In this document: piece after piece, positions 16,031 to 27,195 of the stretch | Position numbering within the stretch: position 1 is the first letter of the stretch | Layout: each line of letters starts with the position of its first letter | DNA from: Arthrobacter sp. C9C5 | Lineage (GTDB): Bacteria > Actinomycetota > Actinomycetes > Actinomycetales > Micrococcaceae | Length of the DNA stretch: 64,000 nt | Direction: 5' to 3' | NCBI RefSeq assembly: GCF_013359735.1 | Contig: NZ_JABFMX010000019.1 | Span: 1 to 64,000 of the forward strand | Position numbers and translations under genes: made by a program | The notes under the pieces: generated by a model | Told to the model about the DNA's origin: nothing | What the model saw: only the letters and a program-made list of their open reading frames with translations | Database searches by the model: none

Positions 16031-16987
16031 ATGCGGTTTTGCGACGATGGGTGGATGAAAACACCCCGGCCGCTCCCGGCTCAGCTTGGCGCGGCGCCGT
16101 TTACCGTGCGCGAGGCCGTCGACGCAGGGGTCAGCCGGCGCCGTCTCAAACATTGCTCGCTGCACGTTCCGAGCCGCGGGATTCGGTTGTCACCCGGCGG
16201 TCTCACCGGCGTGAAGCTCCGGGCTCGGCCTCTGACCTTGGTAACCAACTTCTCGGCTGCCTCCCACGCTACGGCCTTTCTGATCTGGGAATTCCCAGGG
16301 TTCCTGCCGGGCTCCGACGCTCCCGATATCCATATTTCACGTCCGGACACTATGGCCATACCGCGGCGCAGGGGTGTGATCGGCCACGTCGGGCAGTTCT
16401 TCGCCGACGAAATCACGACCCTCGACGGTGTTCTGGTCACCACACGGGCCAGGACGTGGCTGGACTGCGCCCGGAGGATGAGCGTTGACGAGCTTACCGT
16501 GGTGGCGGACCATCTGCTGCGCCGTCCTCGGCCGCAACTTGAAGGCCGGGCGGAGCCATACGCCAGCAAGGAAGAGCTGGCTGAGATGCTGGACCGGCAC
16601 AAGGGCACGCCCGGCATCCGAAAGGCTCGGCTCGCTTTGGAGCAGGCCCGGATCGGTGCGGATTCAGCACCTGAAACCAGGCTCCGGCTCGCACTGTGCC
16701 GTGCGGGACTGCCAGAGCCGGAACTGAACCTGATAACGGCCCTGCGCCCCGGTGTCGTGCGCCAACCGGACCTTGCCTATCCGGAGTGCCGGGTTGCCGT
16801 GGAGTACGAGGGCGCCGTGCATTCCGAACCTGCCCAGGTGGTCCGCGACATCGCGAGGGAAGAGGACTTCACTAGCGCCGGCTGGATCCTGGTGCGGATC
16901 TCAAGACGGCACATGGAAAACAACGCACGCGCCGCCGTCGCGAAGGTCCGTGCCGCGCTCACTTGTCGCGGATGGCAACCGAAGTAA
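16031..16987 (+). CDS. AbiEi-like/PD-(D/E)XK nuclease-like protein
   Basis: 318-aa protein of a family frequent in actinobacteria. The N-terminus (FTVREAVDAGVSRRRLKH) resembles the winged-helix of AbiEi-type antitoxins. The C-terminal 110 residues resemble DUF559/Vsr-type nucleases: a Glu in SAPETRLRLAL, then PDLAYPECRVAVEYEG with the Asp and Glu expected of a PD-(D/E)XK core, then a conserved His. No AbiEii-type toxin partner is adjacent. An ATG at 16055 is an equally plausible start. The gene is flanked by two copies of the same hairpin and sits between purN and purH, which suggests an inserted cassette. Function is not established. Confidence 0.7.
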   Translation: MRFCDDGWMKTPRPLPAQLGAAPFTVREAVDAGVSRRRLKHCSLHVPSRGIRLSPGGLTGVKLRARPLTLVTNFSAASHATAFLIWEFPGFLPGSDAPDIHISRPDTMAIPRRRGVIGHVGQFFADEITTLDGVLVTTRARTWLDCARRMSVDELTVVADHLLRRPRPQLEGRAEPYASKEELAEMLDRHKGTPGIRKARLALEQARIGADSAPETRLRLALCRAGLPEPELNLITALRPGVVRQPDLAYPECRVAVEYEGAVHSEPAQVVRDIAREEDFTSAGWILVRISRRHMENNARAAVAKVRAALTCRGWQPK

Positions 16988-16990
16988 CTG

Positions 16991-17044
16991 GCAGCAGGGG
17001 CCGTTTCGAAAGGTCAGAACGGCCCCTGCTGCGAGTCAGTTGGG
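16991..17044. repeat. Long hairpin repeat, copy B
   Basis: GCAGCAGGGGCCGTT pairs perfectly with AACGGCCCCTGCTGC across a 12-base loop, between the convergent nuclease-like and MFS genes. The right side (17018-17044) is identical over 27 bases to 15965-15991 of copy A, making a direct repeat about 1.05 kb apart around the nuclease-like gene. Confidence 0.75.
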
Positions 17045-17064
17045 ATGGGCCGGCGGCGAAGGTG

Positions 17065-18417
17065 CTACTCCAGGCGGCGCTGCTTGGTCTCCGGCGCGAA
17101 GAAGGCCATCCAGAGCACCGAGAGCAACACCAGGCCGCCGGCCAGGGCGAAGGACGTGGCCAGTCCCAGTTCCGGCCACAGGAACGCGGCGAAGACCAAC
17201 GGTCCGAAGCCTGCGCCGAGCCGGGAGAACGTCGAGGCCCAGCCGAATCCCGAGCCGCGCAGCTCGGTCGGGTAGAGCTCCGACACGTAGGCGTACAGCA
17301 CCGGGATCGCCACCTGCACCACGAAGCCGAACACCAACAGCCAGAACACGGCCGCCGTCGGGATGTCCACGACGACGGCGACGATCACCAGCGTGAGCGC
17401 CGACAGCGGGCCGGTTACGGCCAGGATCCACTTGCGGCCCGTCCGCTCCACCAGCAGCGCGGCGACCACCACGCCAAGCAGGCCGACGGCGGCCATCGAT
17501 GCCGTGGTGAGGAACGCCTTGTACTCCTCGAAGCCGGCGCCGATCAGGATCCGCGGCATCCAGGTCAGCGACAGGTAGTAGACCAGCAGGATGCTGAAGA
17601 ACAAGGCCCAGGCCGCCGTCGTGATCTTCCAGCTGAACTGCCAGAGCGCGCGGAGCTGGGTCCAGGCGCTGCCGGCGGAGAGCCGCGGCGCGTCCTGGGG
17701 TTCGGGCAGGCTGTAGACCCGGGCTTCGGCGCCGGTGGCCGCGACCAGGCCGTCGATCACCCTGGCGGCTTCCTCGCGGCGGCCCTTGCGGATCAGGAAC
17801 AGCGGCGACTCCGGGACACTGCGCCGGATCCAGAACACCAGCAGCGCGGGCAGCACCATGATCAGCATGGTCAGCCGCCAGTCGGCGAAGACGGCGATGA
17901 GTCCGGCCGAGACGAACCCGCATAGCGCGGCGCCGATCGGCCACCAGCCGTCCATCGCGGTGAGGACCCGGCCGCGCTGCTTGCGGGGCGTGAACTCGCC
18001 CACCAGGGCGTAGTCCACCGGGATGCAGCCGCCCAGGCCGAAGCCCGCCATGAACCGAAACGCCACGAACCAGAGGAAGTCGGGGGAGAAGGCGCCCAGC
18101 ACGGTGAAGACCGAGAAGATCAGCAAGGTGGCGGTGAAGGCCTTCTTGCGGCCGATCGTGTCCGCGATGGTGCCCCAAACAAAGGCGCCCACGGCCATGC
18201 CGATCAGGTTGGAGGTGCCGATCCAGGCCGCGTCGCCGGCGCTCAGGGACCAGTGCTTTGACAGCAACGGAATGAGGATCCCGTTCAGCGTGACGTCCCA
18301 GGCGTCGAACATGAAGCCCAGGCCGCCGATCAGGAAAATCCGGCCCTGGACCTTCCACCGCCACGGCAGTTCCTGGACCACCTGTTCGCCGCTGGGCACA
18401 GTGGTGTAAGTATTCAT
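17065..18417 (-). CDS. MFS transporter, metabolite:proton symporter type
   Basis: 450-aa major facilitator with twelve predicted helices. The first loop motif is FVWGTIADTIGRKKAF (residues about 85-100), with the related FTPRKQRGRVLTAMDG near 145-160; both are typical of the sugar/organic-acid symporter branch that includes SV2-like and inositol-type carriers. AGGAGG precedes the ATG by 5 bases. It runs opposite to the pur genes and interrupts the purN-purH order. No adjacent catabolic gene indicates the substrate. Confidence 0.85.
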   Translation of the reverse strand: MNTYTTVPSGEQVVQELPWRWKVQGRIFLIGGLGFMFDAWDVTLNGILIPLLSKHWSLSAGDAAWIGTSNLIGMAVGAFVWGTIADTIGRKKAFTATLLIFSVFTVLGAFSPDFLWFVAFRFMAGFGLGGCIPVDYALVGEFTPRKQRGRVLTAMDGWWPIGAALCGFVSAGLIAVFADWRLTMLIMVLPALLVFWIRRSVPESPLFLIRKGRREEAARVIDGLVAATGAEARVYSLPEPQDAPRLSAGSAWTQLRALWQFSWKITTAAWALFFSILLVYYLSLTWMPRILIGAGFEEYKAFLTTASMAAVGLLGVVVAALLVERTGRKWILAVTGPLSALTLVIVAVVVDIPTAAVFWLLVFGFVVQVAIPVLYAYVSELYPTELRGSGFGWASTFSRLGAGFGPLVFAAFLWPELGLATSFALAGGLVLLSVLWMAFFAPETKQRRLE

Positions 18418-18567
18418 CTCGGCCTCCTGGGAAAACTCTACGTGCCGCCGCGCGCCAGCGGGGAAGCTTCACACTCCGGCGCGCGGGCAGGCAGAGGGCC
18501 GTGACGCGATAAACTGGCCGCATCCCCACCACCCGCGGCCGCGCCGCGATATAAGACGGAGACTTTT

Positions 18568-20253
18568 GTGAGCTTTACGCAGCTTGAACGTGTATCCATC
18601 GACCGTGTTCCCATCCGCCGGGCCCTCATCTCGGTCTACGACAAGACCGGTCTGGAGGAGCTCGCGAAGGGCCTGCATGAAGCCGGCGTCAAGATCGTCT
18701 CCACCGGTTCCACCGCCAAGAAGATCGCCGCCGCAGGGATTCCGGTGCAGGAAGTCGAAGAAGTCACCGGCTCCCCGGAAATGCTGGACGGCCGCGTCAA
18801 GACCCTGCACCCGCGCGTGCACGGCGGCATCCTCGCCGACCGCCGCGTCCCGGCGCACATGAAGACGCTCGAGGACATGTCGATCGAGCCGTTCGACCTC
18901 GTCGTCGTGAACCTCTACCCCTTCGTGGAGACCGTGAAGTCGGGCGCCGCGCAGGACGACGTCGTCGAGCAGATCGACATCGGAGGTCCCGCGATGGTGC
19001 GGTCGGCCGCGAAGAACCACGCCGCCGTCGCGATCGTGGTGGATCCGGCGTCCTACGGTTCCGTGGTGGATGCGGCCTCCTCCGGCGGGTTTGACCTGAA
19101 GACCCGACGCCGGCTCGCCGCCAAGGCGTTCGCGCACACCGCGTCCTACGACACTGCCGTGGCCACCTGGACCGCCAGCCAGTTCCTCGACGAGGACGGC
19201 GACGGCGTGATCGACTGGCCCGCCTACGCCGGCCTGGCCCTGGAACGCTCCGAGGTGCTGCGCTACGGCGAAAACCCGCACCAGCAGGCCGCGCTGTACG
19301 TGGACAAGGCCGCCCCGGCCGGCATCGCCCAGGCCGACCAGCTGCACGGCAAGGCGATGAGCTACAACAACTTCGTCGACGCCGACGCCGCCCTGCGCGC
19401 CGCGTTTGACTTCGCCGAGCCCGCCGTCGCGATCATCAAGCATGCCAACCCCTGCGGCGTGGCCGTGGGTTCCGCCTCCGCGGCGGACCCGATCGCCGAC
19501 GCCCACGCGAAGGCCCACGCCTGCGACCCGGTTTCGGCGTTCGGCGGCGTGATCGCGGCCAACCGCACCGTCACAGCCGGCATGGCCCGGACCGTGGCCG
19601 GGATCTTCACCGAGGTCGTCATCGCGCCGGGCTTCGAGGACGAGGCCGTGGAGATCCTTTCCAAGAAGAAGAACATCCGCCTCCTGACCCTGCCCGAGGG
19701 CTACGGCCGCTACCCGACCGAGTTCCGCCAGGTCTCCGGCGGCATGCTGGTCCAGGCCACGGACAAGGTCGACGCCGAGGGCGACAACCCGGCCAACTGG
19801 ACGCTCGCTGCGGGAGAGGCCGCAGACGCCGCCACGCTGGCCGACCTCGCCTTCGCCTGGACGGCCTGCCGCGCGGCCAAGTCCAACGCGATCCTGCTGG
19901 CCGCCGACGGTGCCGCCGTCGGCATCGGCATGGGCCAAGTCAATCGACTCGACTCCTGCCGGCTCGCCGTCGAGCGGGCCAACACCCTGGGTGTCACCGT
20001 GGAGTCCAACGTCGAGGGTGCAGGCGGGGCCTCGAACGCCGACGCCGCCGGAGCTCCGGAACGGGCCCGCGGTGCCGTTGCGGCCTCGGACGCGTTCTTC
20101 CCATTCGCCGACGGCTTGCAGATCCTGATCGACGCCGGCGTCCGCGCCGTCGTGCAGCCCGGGGGATCCGTCCGCGACGAGGAAGTCATCGCCGCAGCCA
20201 ACGCCGCCGGCATCACGATGTACTTCACGGGCGCCCGCCACTTCTTCCACTAG
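18568..20253 (+). CDS. purH: Bifunctional AICAR transformylase/IMP cyclohydrolase
   Basis: 561-aa PurH catalysing the last two steps of IMP synthesis. The N-terminal MGS-like cyclohydrolase domain (about 10-200) begins [17 protein letters not shown]. The C-terminal transformylase domain includes [27 protein letters not shown] with the catalytic Lys-His, and DAFFPFADG. It is slightly longer than the 530-aa enterobacterial enzyme. The GTG start has GACGGAGA upstream. It ends in a strong terminator whose stem shares a core with the adjacent 115-bp repeats. No ZTP riboswitch was found upstream. Confidence 0.95.
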   Translation: MSFTQLERVSIDRVPIRRALISVYDKTGLEELAKGLHEAGVKIVSTGSTAKKIAAAGIPVQEVEEVTGSPEMLDGRVKTLHPRVHGGILADRRVPAHMKTLEDMSIEPFDLVVVNLYPFVETVKSGAAQDDVVEQIDIGGPAMVRSAAKNHAAVAIVVDPASYGSVVDAASSGGFDLKTRRRLAAKAFAHTASYDTAVATWTASQFLDEDGDGVIDWPAYAGLALERSEVLRYGENPHQQAALYVDKAAPAGIAQADQLHGKAMSYNNFVDADAALRAAFDFAEPAVAIIKHANPCGVAVGSASAADPIADAHAKAHACDPVSAFGGVIAANRTVTAGMARTVAGIFTEVVIAPGFEDEAVEILSKKKNIRLLTLPEGYGRYPTEFRQVSGGMLVQATDKVDAEGDNPANWTLAAGEAADAATLADLAFAWTACRAAKSNAILLAADGAAVGIGMGQVNRLDSCRLAVERANTLGVTVESNVEGAGGASNADAAGAPERARGAVAASDAFFPFADGLQILIDAGVRAVVQPGGSVRDEEVIAAANAAGITMYFTGARHFFH

Positions 20254-20280
20254 GGGAGCTGCGCAGCGCTTGCCGCCAGG

Positions 20281-20325
20281 AATGGACATGCCCTCCCTAT
20301 CCGGGAGGGCATGTCCATTTTTTGT
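20281..20325 (+). terminator. purH terminator
   Basis: A perfect 17-bp stem (AATGGACATGCCCTCCC and its complement) with a TATCC loop runs straight into a T tract. The GGACATGC core recurs in the outer arms of the neighbouring repeat array. Confidence 0.9.
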
Positions 20326-20386
20326 GCCGCAGGGGTGTGCCGCGTGCACTGCCGCGTGCAGTGAGATTGCCCCGGTTACAGGGCCC

Positions 20387-20866
20387 GGGGGACATGCTCA
20401 TTCTTCGCAGCCAGGGGTGGGCACTAGCCAGAGGTCAGCGGGACATGCTCATCCTTCGCAGCCAGGGGTGGGCATATAAGGATTATGTCCACTGGCCGGC
20501 GCGTGCAGTGGGCATGTCCCCTGTGAGCGCCCGGAACCTGGCGGCCGGGTCAGGGGGACATGCTCATCCTTCGCAGCCAGGGGTGGGCATATAAGGACTA
20601 TGCCCACTGGCCGGCGCGTGCAGTGGGCACGTCCCCTGTGTGCGCCCGGACCCTGGCGGCCGGGTCAGGGGGACATGCTCATCCTTCGCAGCCACGAGTG
20701 GGCATTTGGGGATTATGTCCACTGGCCGGCGCGTGCAGTGGGCATGTCCCCTGTGTGCGCCCGGACCCTGGCGGCCGGGTCAGGGGGACATGCTCATCCT
20801 TCGCAGCCACGAGTGGGCATATGGGGATTATGTCCAGTGGCCGGCCCGTGCGATGGGCATGTCCGG
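20387..20866. repeat. Tandem array of a 115-bp palindromic repeat (four full units plus one truncated)
   Basis: The motif GACATGCTCATCCTTCGCAG recurs with its ACATG at 20443, 20558, 20673 and 20788, exactly 115 bases apart, and a truncated unit starts at 20387. Each unit is bounded by GGGGACATGC and its complement GCATGTCCCC (C-to-T or C-to-G changes in the outer copies). It contains an inner inverted pair GTGGGCATA/TATGYCCAC; the C/T variation keeps G-C or G-U pairing. The period is not a multiple of three and the translations drift, so it is non-coding. Related sequence occurs at 10671-10755. Confidence 0.9.
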
Positions 20867-20897
20867 TGGGAGGGGCAGGCTCCGGGACCAGCACACA

Positions 20898-20958
20898 GCA
20901 ACGCGGGGTCACTTGCCGCCCTGTCGAGGGGGATAGGTGGCAAGTGACCCCGCGTTGC
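20898..20958. terminator. Long hairpin after the protease gene
   Basis: CAACGCGGGGTCACTTGCC pairs perfectly over 19 bases with GGCAAGTGACCCCGCGTTG across a 21-base loop, 44 bases beyond the protease stop on the minus strand. Probable terminator; its sequence is unrelated to the 115-bp repeat. Confidence 0.6.
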
Positions 20959-21001
20959 CCTATTCCTTTCCTAGGGTGTGGGCGTATTGGGGGTGGGGTT
21001 C

Positions 21002-21976
21002 TTAGGAGGCTGCGGCGGTGCTGTAGGCCTGCTGGATCACCGAGCCCCAGTAGGGGCCGTACATCACGGTGGAGCGGCTGCCGTAGCCGTAGCTGTTGAT
21101 GGAGTTCTGGTAACCAGAGGAGCTGGTGCCGATGAACCAGGGGCCGCCGGAGGATCCGCCGGTCATGTCGCAGGGGATGCCCTGGGCGTTGAACTGGGGA
21201 TTGTTGGGATCATCGGAGGCCGGGCCGGTGCAGCTCACCAGCGACTGGCCGTCGAACGGCGCCGCGGCCGGGTAGCCGTAGGACTTGTAGGTGAGGCCGC
21301 GCGCGGCGTTGAACTGGACGCCGGAGGCACCGACGACGTCGGACAGGTTCTGTCCGTTCAGCGGGGACACGACGGCGAATCCGGTGTCGTACTGCATATC
21401 GCCGGCCGAGCTCCACTGGGTCGTGGTGTAGAGCGCCTTGGCCGCCCACTTGCCGTACGGGGCGGCGCCGTTGAGGTACGCGGGGACGAAGACGAAGTTG
21501 GTGGCGAAGGCACCCGGGCCCTCATTGACGCAGTGGCCGGCCGTGGAGACGGTGCTCTTATTGGTGGAGGCCACCGAGTTGCCCGAGCAGACGTAGTTGC
21601 TGCCGCCCATCGTGAAAAACACCTTGCCGATGTTGGAGACCGGCGACTCGGCGGCGTGCAGGGTGGGCTTGCCGTTGGCGGCCTTGCCCGAGATCTGGGT
21701 GCTCGAGCCCTTCTCCACGGTGGCGGCCGAGGACTTGTTCCCGCGGGCCAAAGCCTTGTCCGCCAGCACGTCGCCGGGGATGGCCGATTTCATCCGCTCG
21801 GGCGTCCAGTAGTCGGCGGCGCGCGAGCCGTCGACGGACTGGCTGGCCACCTGGGGAGCCTTCTTGTCCTGCGCCGCAACGGGCGAGGCGGTGGCGCCGC
21901 CGGCCGCGCAGATCGCCAGGAGGGCCGCGGCGGAGAGGCTGAGGAGGCTGGTGGCCAGAGTCTTGGGTGTTCTCAT
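21002..21976 (-). CDS. Secreted trypsin-like serine protease
   Basis: 324-aa exported S1-family peptidase. Residues 1-30 form a Sec signal peptide (LSLSAAALLAICAAGGATA). A roughly 75-residue pro-region precedes the catalytic domain. The triad is visible as STAGHC (His), MQYDTGFAVV (Asp) and TGGSSGGPW (Ser), with cysteine pairs around the His and Ser segments. AGGA lies ahead of the ATG. Its promoter carries a palindrome between the -35 and -10 elements, so it is probably regulated. Likely role is extracellular protein degradation. Confidence 0.9.
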   Translation of the reverse strand: MRTPKTLATSLLSLSAAALLAICAAGGATASPVAAQDKKAPQVASQSVDGSRAADYWTPERMKSAIPGDVLADKALARGNKSSAATVEKGSSTQISGKAANGKPTLHAAESPVSNIGKVFFTMGGSNYVCSGNSVASTNKSTVSTAGHCVNEGPGAFATNFVFVPAYLNGAAPYGKWAAKALYTTTQWSSAGDMQYDTGFAVVSPLNGQNLSDVVGASGVQFNAARGLTYKSYGYPAAAPFDGQSLVSCTGPASDDPNNPQFNAQGIPCDMTGGSSGGPWFIGTSSSGYQNSINSYGYGSRSTVMYGPYWGSVIQQAYSTAAAS

Positions 21977-22038
21977 GGGTGTCCTAACCGGGAGGAATGC
22001 GGGGCGGCCTGCCGGTGCGGGCCGCTGTGATGGGTTAG

Positions 22039-22067
22039 AAACTACGTCAAATTGACGAACATGTAAA
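22039..22067 (-). promoter_or_regulatory. Protease promoter
   Basis: On the minus strand TTTACA and TAGTTT are separated by exactly 17 bases, giving a start about 55 bases before the protease ATG. A second TTGACA occurs just upstream. Confidence 0.6.
22045..22057. promoter_or_regulatory. Palindromic operator inside the protease promoter
   Basis: CGTCAAATTGACG is a perfect 13-base palindrome lying wholly within the 17-base spacer between the -35 and -10 elements, where a bound repressor would block RNA polymerase. The regulator is unknown. Confidence 0.5.
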
Positions 22068-22179
22068 GAACTTTGTCAACAACTGTCACATCAGATTCGC
22101 GCAGGATTAGGCCGGCTGCACGAGTCACGGGGCGACGGAGCCCGTCCCGGATAGGCGCCAATGGGGCCACCTCGGGTAA

Positions 22180-24465
<2,286 letters not shown>

Positions 24466-24476
24466 CCCGCATAACG

Positions 24477-24518
24477 CGAACGGCGCACCGGGAACTCCCG
24501 GTGCGCCGTTCGGCGTTT
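24477..24518 (+). terminator. icd terminator
   Basis: A 17-bp inverted repeat (CGAACGGCGCACCGGGA and its complement, two-base centre) is followed by GCGTTTAA, directly downstream of the icd stop. Confidence 0.8.
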
Positions 24519-24615
24519 AAGCGGCCGGCCGGTCCATGGCCGGACGACGACGGCGGTGCGTCCCGCCGTCGTCGGCCCGTGGCGGCCGGCGATTGCCCAG
24601 CGGCCAGGCATCTGC

Positions 24616-25218
24616 CTAGCGGTCGGAGATCCTGCGGCCGCCGCCGGCCTCGCTGGCCGGTTCGGTAGCCAGATCCGGGTCCGCGTCCAGCGGCGCTCCG
24701 GTCCCCAGCACGTCGTACTCCGGGTCGGTTACCGGCGTCAGCCCGCCGACCCGCCCGTCCGCGTCCCCGCTGTTGACCCGCTCGCGCCACGCGCCGGTCT
24801 CAAAGTCGCGGCCCTCAATGAACTTCTTGAACCGCTGCAGGTCCGCCCCCACCTGCCGGGAGTCGAGGCCGACCGCAGCGCCGATTTTCTCGGTGGCAGT
24901 GCCGGGCTCCCAACTGAGTTCGACGTCGACCCGGGTCTCCGCCGGTCCCAGCTCCGCGAAGCGCACGGTGCCGGCGTTGCGGGGGCTGTCTAGGCTTTCC
25001 CAGGACACCTGCCGGTCGGGATCCTGGCTGGTGATCCTGGCGTCGTAGTCGCGCTTGACCCCGCCGACGCTGGTTTGGAAGTGGACGGTGGTGTCATCGA
25101 GCTGCTGGACGGAGTCGACGCCGCTCATGAACTGCGGGAAGTCCTCGAACTGGGTCCACTGGTTGTAGGCCTGGCTCAGGGGAACGTTGACGGCGATGGA
25201 TTCCTGGACTGTTGCCAT
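24616..25218 (-). CDS. SRPBCC (polyketide cyclase/START-like) protein
   Basis: 200-aa cytosolic protein. Residues 1-140 match the SRPBCC 'cyclase/dehydrase' group (VQESIAVNVPLSQAYNQW, FEDFPQFMSGVDSVQQLDD), a fold that binds hydrophobic ligands. The last 55 residues are acidic, Gly/Pro-rich and probably disordered. The ATG at 25218 is preferred to a GTG four codons earlier because AAGGAG is spaced correctly for it. Monocistronic. Ligand and role are unknown. Confidence 0.8.
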   Translation of the reverse strand: MATVQESIAVNVPLSQAYNQWTQFEDFPQFMSGVDSVQQLDDTTVHFQTSVGGVKRDYDARITSQDPDRQVSWESLDSPRNAGTVRFAELGPAETRVDVELSWEPGTATEKIGAAVGLDSRQVGADLQRFKKFIEGRDFETGAWRERVNSGDADGRVGGLTPVTDPEYDVLGTGAPLDADPDLATEPASEAGGGRRISDR

Positions 25219-25384
25219 GCTTGCTTTCACTCCTTCGGCTGGCAGGCTGCGGCCTGCGTCGTAGCAAGGGACGGATACAAGGGTTGGTACAAGTGCTCGG
25301 ACAGCGGTTGGGACAAGTCAGGCCGTTTCCGGCCTGACTGACCAAGCTAGCGGGATCCGGCCAATTGTGAAAGTCCGGAGGCCG

Positions 25385-25909
25385 TCAGCGGCCGCCCTTG
25401 CCTTTGCCCTTGGGTTTGCTCTTCCCGACCGCCGGGGCCGGCGCCACAGGAGCCGGCGCTGCCGCTGCCTGGGCCGCGGCGGCCGCCTTCGCGGCTGCTG
25501 CTGCCGCCGCGGCCTTGGCTGCCGCCGCAGCCTTGTCGGCTGCGGCCTTCTTGGCCGCCGCCGCATCCCGGGCAGCCTTGTCGGCCGCCGCCTGCTTGGC
25601 AGTGAGGTCGGCGCGGACGGCATCCATGGCTGCCTTGATGCTTTGGTGGCGTTTGAAGGACACTTGTCCCTCCGTTGCCGCCGCGTCGAGCTTGGCGCCC
25701 AGTTCCTCCAGTAGTTTCAGCGCGCCGGCGGAGTCGTTGGTGGCTGCGGCCTCGGTCACGGCCAGGACCTGGGACTGGAGCTGACCTGCAGCCGTGCCGT
25801 CCAGTTCGGGAGCGGCGCCACATCCGGTGAGCGACCCGGCGATCAGGGCGGCTGTGAGCAGCGGACCGGCTACGGCCAGGTTCCAGCGCCGTTTGCTGGT
25901 GGCGTTCAT
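25385..25909 (-). CDS. Ala/Lys-rich lipoprotein coupled to a Ser/Thr kinase
   Basis: 174-aa lipoprotein. Basic N-terminus, hydrophobic segment and lipobox SLTGC (near residue 30) direct membrane anchoring. A mature region of about 80 residues with helical character is followed by a long AAAKAA-type stretch (about 115-150) and a Pro/Ala then Lys/Gly-rich tail (KSKPKGKGKGG). The ATG overlaps the kinase stop codon as ATGA, so the two are translationally coupled. The basic tail may bind anionic wall polymers; that is inference. Confidence 0.75.
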   Translation of the reverse strand: MNATSKRRWNLAVAGPLLTAALIAGSLTGCGAAPELDGTAAGQLQSQVLAVTEAAATNDSAGALKLLEELGAKLDAAATEGQVSFKRHQSIKAAMDAVRADLTAKQAAADKAARDAAAAKKAAADKAAAAAKAAAAAAAAKAAAAAQAAAAPAPVAPAPAVGKSKPKGKGKGGR

Positions 25910-27195
25910 GGTTGCACGCTCTTCTGCAGTTGCTTCAGGTGCTCGCCCAAATCGCCGGAGACGGCCGGATAAGGCACGACGGCGGGCGGCTTGGGGACAG
26001 CGAGGGAGACGGCGACGGCGGCTGCCGCAAGGAGCGCCACCAGAGTCAGGACGACGGCGATCCTCGTGCGGCGTCGGGCCTGGCGGAAACGCGCGAGCGG
26101 ACGGCCCAGCACGCCCAGCCTGCCGGCGCGGCGCACCGGGGCGTCGTCCGGGGTCAGTGCGTGGTGCCGGCGGGTTCCGGCCCTGGTGCCCGGGGCCTGG
26201 CCGGCCGAGCCCTGCGCTGTGTTTTGGACAGGGTCCTGAGCTGTGTCCTGGACAAAGTCCCGCACTCCCGTCGCCGAGCGCGGCGGCCGGGCGGGCGGTG
26301 CGGGCAGCACCCTGGTCCGTTCTTCGGCGAGCGGGCCCGGCAAGGAGTCGGGGGAGACCAGGGCCTGGCGCAGCGCAGCCTCCAGGTCGGCAGCCGCGGG
26401 GCGATCCAGGGGGTCCAGCGCGGTCATGGCCCTGATCAGTTGGGCCCACTCGGCCGGCACCGCGTCGGGAATAACGGGGGCGCGGTGCAGCCGGGCCACT
26501 GCCGACTCGACGGCGCTTCCCGGATACTCCACGGATCCCTTGATGCACTCCAGCAGGACCAGGCCCAGCGAGTAGATGTCGCTGGCCGGACCCATGTCGG
26601 CGCCGCGGGCCTGTTCCGGACTCAGGTAGGCGGCCGTCCCCACCATCGTCCCGGTGGCTGTGAGCCTGGTCCCGTCGACGATCCTGGCGATGCCGAAATC
26701 GGTCAGCTTTGGCCGCAGCGGTTCGCCGGGCCGGACCCGCACCAGCAGGACGTTGGCCGGTTTGATGTCGCGGTGGATGATTCCGAGGGAGTGGACGTAG
26801 GCGAGGGCATCGGCGAGTCCCGCACCGATCACGGCAAGCTCGTCGAGAGGTACCGGGCTGTGCCGGATCCGGCTCCGGAGGTCCTGGCCCTCCACCAGTT
26901 CCATGGTCAGGAACGGCCTGGGCTCGTCCGGGATCCGGGTGTCCGTGCCGGCGTCGAAGAGCGTTACGAGGCTCGGATGGTTCAGTGTGGCCAGGAGTTC
27001 GATCTCGGCCTGCTGGCGTTTGAGCTCATCGGCGTCCGCGGATTGCGGGGCGAAGAGCTTGAGCGCGACGTCCCGGCCCAGGTTCTCGTCCCGGGCAGAG
27101 TACACGGACGCCATGCCGCCCCGGCCGATCACTTCGCCCAGACGGTAGCGGCCGCTCAGGATCTCGGTCGTGACCTCACTGGGTAAAGCGTCCAC
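25906..27195 (-). CDS. Eukaryotic-type Ser/Thr protein kinase, membrane-anchored
   Basis: 429-aa Hanks-type kinase. The glycine loop GEVIGRGGMASVY and its Lys (VALKLF) lie near residues 20-45, the catalytic HRDIKPANVLL and DFGIA near 140-165, and GTAAYLSPEQARG in the activation segment. A Pro/Arg-rich linker follows the kinase domain, then one transmembrane segment (RIAVVLTLVALLAAAAVAV) and an outer tail of only about 35 residues with no PASTA repeats. The GTG start has GGGGA upstream; the frame is open further but without signal. It ends in ATGA with the lipoprotein gene, its likely partner. Confidence 0.85.
   Translation of the reverse strand: MDALPSEVTTEILSGRYRLGEVIGRGGMASVYSARDENLGRDVALKLFAPQSADADELKRQQAEIELLATLNHPSLVTLFDAGTDTRIPDEPRPFLTMELVEGQDLRSRIRHSPVPLDELAVIGAGLADALAYVHSLGIIHRDIKPANVLLVRVRPGEPLRPKLTDFGIARIVDGTRLTATGTMVGTAAYLSPEQARGADMGPASDIYSLGLVLLECIKGSVEYPGSAVESAVARLHRAPVIPDAVPAEWAQLIRAMTALDPLDRPAAADLEAALRQALVSPDSLPGPLAEERTRVLPAPPARPPRSATGVRDFVQDTAQDPVQNTAQGSAGQAPGTRAGTRRHHALTPDDAPVRRAGRLGVLGRPLARFRQARRRTRIAVVLTLVALLAAAAVAVSLAVPKPPAVVPYPAVSGDLGEHLKQLQKSVQP

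Noticed and set aside
18418-18567. ZTP riboswitch upstream of purH
   Set aside because: GGGCCGTGACGCGATAAACTGGCC resembles the first pfl block, but the GGGAGC block and the CGCCTGGGC pseudoknot strand are missing.
20387-20866. CRISPR array
   Set aside because: The whole 115-bp unit repeats without unique spacers, and no cas genes are nearby.
20270-21099. Several overlapping plus-strand frames with repeated peptide MLILRSQGWA
   Set aside because: They are translations of the 115-bp repeat in successive frames; the period is not a multiple of three.
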